Assembly: GCA_964509765.1 (NCBI GenBank)
Contig: CAZDYI010000091.1
Span: forward strand, 1-8,495
DNA length: 8,495 nt
DNA from: CAZDYI01 sp964509765
GTDB lineage: Bacteria > Pseudomonadota > Gammaproteobacteria > Tethybacterales > Tethybacteraceae
Reading direction: 5' to 3'
The translations under genes and the position numbers were made by a program. The notes under the pieces were generated by a model that saw only the letters and a list, made by a program, of their open reading frames with translations, had not been told where the DNA came from and made no database searches. Shown piece after piece: positions 5,341 through 8,495 of this stretch. How positions within the stretch are numbered: position 1 is the stretch's first letter; the number at the start of each line of letters is the position of its first letter.

Positions 5341-6050
5341 AACTCGATCGTGATGCAGGCGTCCCCCGGGCCGTCGTCGCCGTCCTCGTCCCTGCCGGGT
5401 CCGGGCTTTTCGCCGGGCTTGCGCAGCTCTGTCTTCAGGAAGGGAATCACCGCGCGGATGAGCTCAGGGGAGAAGGGCAGGACCAGGCGGTGCGGAACCG
5501 CCGATGCGGACCGGTTCCTTGAGACCCCGAAGAGCTCGTTCGGCGGCACTTCCAGCGCAGCCTGCGCCAGCTCGGCAGCCTCGTCCAGCAGCGACTGCAG
5601 GTCAAACCCCTCCGAGTAGGGGTTGATGATCCTGGTGATGCCGTACTTCCTGATGCGGACCAGCTTGCGGTCCTCGGTCAGGAAGAACCTGCAGCCAGCC
5701 CAGCTGAGCGTCACGAGCAGCATGGCGTCGTGGATGCTCAACGAGCCCTGCTTGACCAGGTGCATGGCCGCCCTGACTCCCGACGGGCTGGGCCTGACGA
5801 TGGTGAAGGAAGCCATCAGTTCCTCCACCATGCTCGTTGCGCCTTCAACGCCGAATTGTACCTTCTTGGAAATCACGTTGAACAGCTCGGTCAGGGACTG
5901 CGTGGACAGCACACACTCCTTGTCGGACAATGCGCCGACGATCTCATTGGCGATCGGATGCCGGTAATCGGCATTTTTTATTGCTGAATGGACCAGCACG
6001 TTGGTGTCCAGGGAGATCAGCCTCTCCCCGATGGCTTCCGCGAGGCTCAC
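5337..6050 (-). CDS. PIN-domain (VapC-like) protein with a C-terminal extension; candidate toxin
   Basis: PIN domains are Mg2+-dependent RNases; VapC-type toxins cut tRNA or rRNA. Residues 11-145 have the PIN layout with all four acidic residues: Asp15 in LISLDTNVLVH, Glu55 in LSTQSLTELFN, Asp108 in LSIHDAML and Asp127 in FLTEDRKL. The domain ends at INPY (142-145), near where VapC proteins usually stop. About 92 further residues follow: a helical-looking stretch (149-175), VPHRLVLPFSPELIRAVIPF, and an acidic Gly/Pro/Asp-rich tail (about 208-231) before a hydrophobic CITIEF end. I do not recognise this extension. The start is GTG 6050, overlapping the upstream stop as GTGA; the local Shine-Dalgarno is weak, so it is probably coupled. 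G+C is lower than in the neighbouring genes, which suggests transfer. Alternative: a non-toxic PIN nuclease. Toxicity is inferred from the operon layout. Confidence 0.85.
   Translation of the reverse strand: MSLAEAIGERLISLDTNVLVHSAIKNADYRHPIANEIVGALSDKECVLSTQSLTELFNVISKKVQFGVEGATSMVEELMASFTIVRPSPSGVRAAMHLVKQGSLSIHDAMLLVTLSWAGCRFFLTEDRKLVRIRKYGITRIINPYSEGFDLQSLLDEAAELAQAALEVPPNELFGVSRNRSASAVPHRLVLPFSPELIRAVIPFLKTELRKPGEKPGPGRDEDGDDGPGDACITIEF
5958..5979 (+). terminator. Canonical intrinsic terminator on the strand antisense to the PIN gene
   Basis: On the plus strand ATGCCG-gtaat-CGGCAT is a perfect 6-bp stem with a 5-nt loop, followed at once by a T-run (5974-5979) and then ATT. This is the only hairpin-plus-U-tract I found in the window. 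It lies inside the PIN coding region, about 75-90 nt from its start codon, on the opposite strand. It would stop transcripts that read through from the DUF1223 gene or start antisense within the PIN gene. On the minus strand the same hairpin would sit in the early coding part of the PIN mRNA, without a U-tract. Confidence 0.5.
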
Positions 6051-6355
6051 GGCCGCAACGGCGCCTGCATGGACTCTTTGTTCTCGTCGCGGTTTTTTCT
6101 CAGTGCCCTCCTGAACCGCTCCAATCCGTGCTTGGCAAAATCTTCTCGCTCCTCCTTCGTCGTGGATTCCACCATGGTGTCCCGCGTCCTCCGCAGGTAG
6201 ATGTACCTGCGCCCCTCGCGCGTGAGGTAGACCCTGTCGTCCTCGTCGATGCGGTCGAGCAGGGCGAGGAACTCCTCCAGCGTGATTTCCGACGCCTCCA
6301 GGTCGAAGACCTCTGGCTCGCGGAGCTCGTCCTCTTGGTCCTTCGTCGATTCCAT
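6047..6355 (-). CDS. Small charged protein, candidate antitoxin partner of the PIN protein
   Basis: This 102-residue protein lies directly upstream of the PIN gene, and its TGA overlaps the PIN start as GTGA. That is the typical antitoxin-first arrangement. The N-terminal 40 residues are strongly acidic (MESTKDQEDELREPEVFDLE, then ITLEEFLALLDRIDEDD). A beta-like RVYLTREGRRYIYLRRTR segment follows (about 41-58), somewhat like the DRVYLTRxGR turn of Phd/YefM antitoxins. The C-terminal half is a basic/acidic helix (TTKEEREDFAKHGLERF to RRALRKNR). I do not recognise a family. ATG 6355 was chosen because the promoter just upstream predicts a start point within 1-2 nt of it. In-frame ATG 6376 and TTG 6391 would be alternatives only if a more distal promoter exists. 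A role as antitoxin is inferred from context. Confidence 0.72.
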   Translation of the reverse strand: MESTKDQEDELREPEVFDLEASEITLEEFLALLDRIDEDDRVYLTREGRRYIYLRRTRDTMVESTTKEEREDFAKHGLERFRRALRKNRDENKESMQAPLRP

Positions 6356-6362
6356 GCCGTCA

Positions 6363-6391
6363 ATGTTAGCATGCATTGTGCCGAATGTCAA
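6363..6391 (-). promoter_or_regulatory. Sigma-70 promoter of the PIN operon
   Basis: On the minus strand a perfect TTGACA (6391-6386) is followed by a 17-nt spacer and TAACAT (6368-6363, 4/6 matches). The -10 ends 7 nt before ATG 6355, so the message should start at, or within a couple of bases of, that codon. This decides the start of the small upstream gene and implies a leaderless transcript. It is the best consensus promoter in the window. Confidence 0.7.
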
Positions 6392-6406
6392 GTCGTCGAT
6401 TCACAA
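6376..6406. promoter_or_regulatory. Possible operator: inverted repeat flanking the -35 element
   Basis: TTGTG (6376-6380) and CACAA (6402-6406) are inverted repeats separated by 21 bp, and they bracket the TTGACA of the PIN operon promoter. Overlapping palindromes GCATGC and ATGCAT (6369-6376) lie in the spacer. Such sites would suit autoregulation by the antitoxin-PIN complex. The arms are short, so chance is possible. Confidence 0.3.
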
Positions 6407-6476
6407 CCAGGCGCTGCCCGCCGCAGGCATGGCTCAAGCGGGCAGAACAGGCTTGGGTTGACCGAAGGCCAGCGGG

Positions 6477-6508
6477 CGGCAGGCAGGGCGCAAGCCCTCC
6501 CGCTGCCG
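6477..6508 (-). terminator. Hairpin after the parvulin gene
   Basis: CGGCAG (6477-6482) pairs with CTGCCG (6503-6508), and AGGGC (6485-6489) pairs with GCCCT (6494-6498) around a GCAA tetraloop, with a small internal loop between the two stems. It begins 2 nt after the parvulin stop codon on the minus strand. No U-tract follows. It probably marks the 3' end of that transcript before the PIN operon promoter. Confidence 0.5.
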
Positions 6509-6510
6509 GG

Positions 6511-7344
6511 TCAGTTCCCCGCCTCGCCTCCTAGCGCCGGGTTGATCTCGATGTCGGCCTCGGCGACCAGCCTGTCGACCTCGGCGGCAACGAGCTCCCC
6601 GCGCAGCTGCTCGAGGATCTGCTGCCGGCGGCCCTCGTCCAGGGGAGGGAACTCGATCGCCCGCGAGTCCTGCGCGTAGATGATGTGCCAGCCGAACTGC
6701 GACTCGACCGGCTCAGACGTGATCTCGCCGGGCTCGAGCGCCTCGAGCGCCTCGGCGAACTCGGGCACGAAGGTCTGCGCCGGCGCCCAGCCGAGGCTGC
6801 CGCCGTTGGCGGCGGAGCCCGGGTCCGTCGACCGCTCGGTGGCCACCCGCGCAAAGGCCTCGGGGTCGCCGCCGATCTCCTCGATCGCCTCGAGGGCCTC
6901 GTCCTCGGTCGCGACGAGGATGTGCGACGACAGGTACTCGTTGCCGGTCGGCGCCGAGCCCTTGAGCTCCTCGTACCGCGCGCCGATGCTGTCCTCGCCG
7001 ATCTCCTGCTTGGCAAGGAAGTCCTGCACGTAGGCGCGGGCGAGGACCTGCATCCTCAGCAGCTCGAGCTCGTTTTGCGCGGCCTCGCTCTCGTCGAGCC
7101 CGAGCTCCTCGGCCTGCTGGGCGAGGATGGCGCTGTTTACGACCTGGTCGACCATCTGCATGATCTGCTGCGGGGAGACGTTCCCCTGGCCGACCATGGA
7201 GTTGATCGCTCCGAGCTTGATCTCCTTGCCGTTGACCCTTGCGAAAACGTCTTCGTCCATTTCCTGCGCGACGGCCGCGGAAAGCGGGGAGAGGAGCAGG
7301 GCGGCCGCGATCCCGGCCGACTTGAGTTTCGTTGTTGGTTTCAT
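6511..7344 (-). CDS. Exported parvulin-type peptidyl-prolyl isomerase (PpiC/SurA-like)
   Basis: Proteins of this kind speed cis/trans proline isomerisation and assist folding of envelope proteins in the periplasm. The 277-residue protein has a signal peptide (basic start, hydrophobic 9-24, likely cleavage after SAAVA, 26). An N-terminal helical chaperone-type region follows (about 30-135), and then a single parvulin domain (about 138-226). The family motifs are clear: LSSHILVATEDEA (138-150), AFARVATERSTDPGSAANGG (163-182), SLGWAPAQTFVPEFAEAL (183-200) and EPVESQFGWHIIYAQD (211-226). A C-terminal charged helix closes the protein. There is no lipobox cysteine, so it is likely soluble. ATG 7344 is preceded by an AT-rich 36-nt leader with an AAGAG Shine-Dalgarno about 8 nt away; I see no convincing -35/-10 there. 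It follows bolA, with a hairpin in the 117-nt gap. Confidence 0.93.
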   Translation of the reverse strand: MKPTTKLKSAGIAAALLLSPLSAAVAQEMDEDVFARVNGKEIKLGAINSMVGQGNVSPQQIMQMVDQVVNSAILAQQAEELGLDESEAAQNELELLRMQVLARAYVQDFLAKQEIGEDSIGARYEELKGSAPTGNEYLSSHILVATEDEALEAIEEIGGDPEAFARVATERSTDPGSAANGGSLGWAPAQTFVPEFAEALEALEPGEITSEPVESQFGWHIIYAQDSRAIEFPPLDEGRRQQILEQLRGELVAAEVDRLVAEADIEINPALGGEAGN

Positions 7345-7415
7345 GCAGTAACTCTTTGTTTTCTTGGTATTTCTCTTGATGGCAGGCGTCCCAGCCCCTA
7401 GCCCCTTCAGCCCGT

Positions 7416-7442
7416 CCCGAAAGCCGGGGCCGGCCGTTCGGG
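7416..7442 (-). terminator. Hairpin between bolA and the parvulin gene
   Basis: CCCGAA and TTCGGG are 6-bp arms around an inner GCCG/CGGC-type stem, making one 27-nt hairpin about 20 nt after the bolA stop. No U-tract follows on the minus strand. It may attenuate or end the msrB-yciB-bolA transcript, leaving the parvulin gene to its own promoter. Confidence 0.45.
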
Positions 7443-7461
7443 CGCGGGCGGCGCCGGTCTG

Positions 7462-7740
7462 TCAGGCCGTTTCGGAAGGGCTCAGCGCCTCGATGGACAG
7501 GGAATGGATCCTCAGCTCGGACAGGTCGCCTATCGCTTGGTAAACCAGGCGGTGCCTGCGCACCTGGCTGAGGCCGCCGAACTCATCGCATGAAATTCTA
7601 ACAGAGAAATGCGAGAGGCCCTCGCCCTCGGCGTGCCCGAGGTGCTCGTCGCCCGTGTCCTCGACTGCGACTGAGGCGCCTGGGAAGCGCCGCGACAGGA
7701 GTTCCGCCAGGCGTCCCGCGCCGTTCGCGCCGCCGCTCAG
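7462..7740 (-). CDS. BolA-family protein with a CTG start
   Basis: BolA-like proteins bind [2Fe-2S] clusters together with monothiol glutaredoxins, and some act as regulators of stress and cell shape. As read from CTG 7740 the protein has 92 residues: RLAELLSRRFPGASVAVEDTG (10-30), then EHLGHAEG (32-39), SHFSVRISCDEFGG (43-56), RHRLVYQAI (62-70) and IHSLSIEALSPSE (78-90). All are diagnostic of the family. The reading frame has no ATG, GTG or TTG between the end of the yciB frame and the conserved first helix. The CTG at 7740-7738 overlaps the yciB stop as CTGA and gives the expected length. AGGA lies 10 nt upstream of it. The gene sits in the msrB-yciB-bolA run. A base change or sequencing error that removed a normal start is the main alternative. 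Confidence 0.88.
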   Translation of the reverse strand: MSGGANGAGRLAELLSRRFPGASVAVEDTGDEHLGHAEGEGLSHFSVRISCDEFGGLSQVRRHRLVYQAIGDLSELRIHSLSIEALSPSETA

Positions 7741-8270
7741 TTTTCGCGCATCCTGCGCTGGATCATGAGCATCTGCGCAATGGTGAACAGGATGATCAGC
7801 GCGGTGACCCCGAAGACCTTGTAGTACACCCACGCGGCCTCGGACAGCGCGCTGAAGACGACGAAGTTCATCACGCCGAGGAAGCAGAAGAACGCGACCC
7901 AGTGCCAGGCCGCGGCGCGCAGCACGGAGTCCGGTATCCCCCGCGCCTGCTCGCCCGCGACGGCGGCGAGCGGGTTCTTGCCACGGAGCAGCATGACGGT
8001 GAGGATCGCCGCGAACAGCGCGAACACAAGAGTCGGCTTGATCATGATGAACAGCGGATCGTCGAGCCACAGCGTGAGCCCGCCGAACACCGCGACCGCG
8101 GCGATGGTGATGAGCATGTTGGCGTTGACCTTCAGCCCGAACAGGCGGTAGGCGACGTACTGGAACAGCGTCGCGACCATCAGGGCCGCGACCGCGTCCT
8201 GCATGCTGTCCGTGACCAGGTAGGCGGCGAAGAAGGCCGCCAGCGGGATGAGGTCGAGGACGATCTTCAT
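7737..8270 (-). CDS. yciB: Inner-membrane septation protein A homologue (YciB/IspZ)
   Basis: YciB is a small polytopic inner-membrane protein linked to cell division and envelope integrity in enterobacteria; its biochemical role is uncertain. The 177-residue length matches the family (179 in E. coli). The N-terminal MKIVLDLIPLAAFFAAYLVT is the typical start. About five hydrophobic segments are visible (roughly 5-20, 26-43, 50-68, 78-95 and 117-166 as one or two helices). The family loop DDPLFIMIKPTLVFALFA lies at about 70-87. ATG 8270 is preceded by AAGG and overlaps the msrB stop as ATGA. Its own TGA overlaps the probable CTG of bolA. Two successive 4-nt overlaps mean three proteins are likely translated by re-initiation from one message. 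Confidence 0.94.
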   Translation of the reverse strand: MKIVLDLIPLAAFFAAYLVTDSMQDAVAALMVATLFQYVAYRLFGLKVNANMLITIAAVAVFGGLTLWLDDPLFIMIKPTLVFALFAAILTVMLLRGKNPLAAVAGEQARGIPDSVLRAAAWHWVAFFCFLGVMNFVVFSALSEAAWVYYKVFGVTALIILFTIAQMLMIQRRMREN

Positions 8271-8495
8271 CCGTCCGCCTTGCGCTCCTCGAGGTCCAGG
8301 CTCGCGGAGTTGATGCAGTAGCGCAGCCCGGTGCTGTCCTTGGGCCCGTCGGGCAAGACGTGGCCGAGGTGCGCGTCGCAGGCCGCGCAGGTCACCTCGA
8401 CGCGCACCATCCCGTGGCTCTCGTCGCGCACGTTGTTCACCGCCGCCTTGTCGACCGGCCTCGTGTAGCTCGGCCAGCCGGTGCCGGAGTCGAAC
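8267..8495 (-). CDS. msrB: Peptide-methionine (R)-S-oxide reductase MsrB (C-terminal part, cut by window edge)
   Basis: MsrB reduces methionine-R-sulfoxide in proteins, repairing oxidative damage. The last 75 residues lie in the window; the N-terminal part is beyond the right edge. The order of motifs is standard: FDSGTGWPSYTRPVD, then ESHGMVRVEVTCAACDAHLG with the second zinc CxxC pair, GHVLPDGP, and TGLRYCINSASLDL, whose Cys is the catalytic residue of the RYCIN motif. The protein ends 10 residues later (LEERKADG). The TGA overlaps the yciB ATG, so msrB is the upstream member of the overlapping msrB-yciB-bolA run. The first zinc CxxC cannot be checked because it is outside the window. Confidence 0.95.
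   Translation of the reverse strand, partial: FDSGTGWPSYTRPVDKAAVNNVRDESHGMVRVEVTCAACDAHLGHVLPDGPKDSTGLRYCINSASLDLEERKADG

Noticed and set aside
6090..6098. T-run on the plus strand within the antitoxin-like gene
   Set aside because: No hairpin precedes it; it reflects AAA/AAC codons on the minus strand (RKNRDEN).
6356..6391. Longer antitoxin-like protein from TTG 6391 or ATG 6376
   Set aside because: Both codons lie within the -35/-10 region of the consensus promoter, upstream of the predicted transcript start.
6734..6758. Short tandem repeat (cgcctcgag-type units)
   Set aside because: It encodes EALEALEPG in the parvulin domain and matches normal family sequence; it is not an independent repeat element.
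7741..8070. Upstream in-frame continuation of bolA to a distant start
   Set aside because: These codons lie inside yciB in another frame and show no BolA similarity; a 202-residue fusion would not fit the family.
1..8495. tRNA, rRNA, CRISPR arrays, IS elements, att sites
   Set aside because: I looked on both strands and found no repeat-spacer pattern, transposase, integrase, cloverleaf or rRNA-like stretch.

Overview
The window looks like a chromosomal segment of a GC-rich (about 70% G+C by eye) gammaproteobacterium. Two core clusters support this: mltG-tmk-holB and msrB-yciB-bolA-ppiC. The proteins resemble those of Xanthomonadales or Ectothiorhodospiraceae-like lineages, but the genus cannot be fixed from sequence alone. 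Eleven genes of appreciable size are recognisable. Ten are on the minus strand and one is on the plus strand. No rRNA, tRNA, CRISPR array, insertion sequence or phage gene is visible.

Layout, left to right. Positions 1-2046 (minus) hold the end of an operon read from right to left: mltG (septal murein transglycosylase), tmk (dTMP kinase) and the start of holB (clamp-loader delta', cut by the window edge). They are joined by a 7-nt gap and an ATGA overlap. Positions 2121-3014 (minus) hold an NmrA-type NAD(P)-binding protein with its own extended -10 promoter. Positions 3141-4568 (minus) hold NADP-type glutamate dehydrogenase, with an unusual basic Lys/Arg/Ala/Pro-rich N-terminal tail and a promoter that predicts a nearly leaderless mRNA. 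A 38-bp divergent spacer separates it from a secreted DUF1223 thioredoxin-like protein (4607-5314, plus).

Positions 5337-6355 (minus) form an accessory island of locally lower G+C. It is a two-gene toxin-antitoxin-like operon: a small charged protein followed by a PIN-domain protein, coupled by a GTGA overlap. The PIN protein carries about 90 extra C-terminal residues. The island has a consensus -35/-10 promoter, and a canonical intrinsic terminator on the opposite strand lies inside the PIN gene. The convergent DUF1223 and PIN genes end inside one shared hairpin.

Positions 6511-8495 (minus) hold the second core cluster: msrB (cut by the window edge), yciB and bolA, tightly overlapping, then after a hairpin an exported parvulin-type prolyl isomerase. 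BolA has no ATG, GTG or TTG that fits. The best start is a CTG overlapping the yciB stop codon.

The strongest candidate for something new is the extended PIN module with its unusual partner and antisense terminator. Next are the basic tail on glutamate dehydrogenase, the CTG start of bolA, and the delta' subunit that lacks its zinc-binding cysteines.
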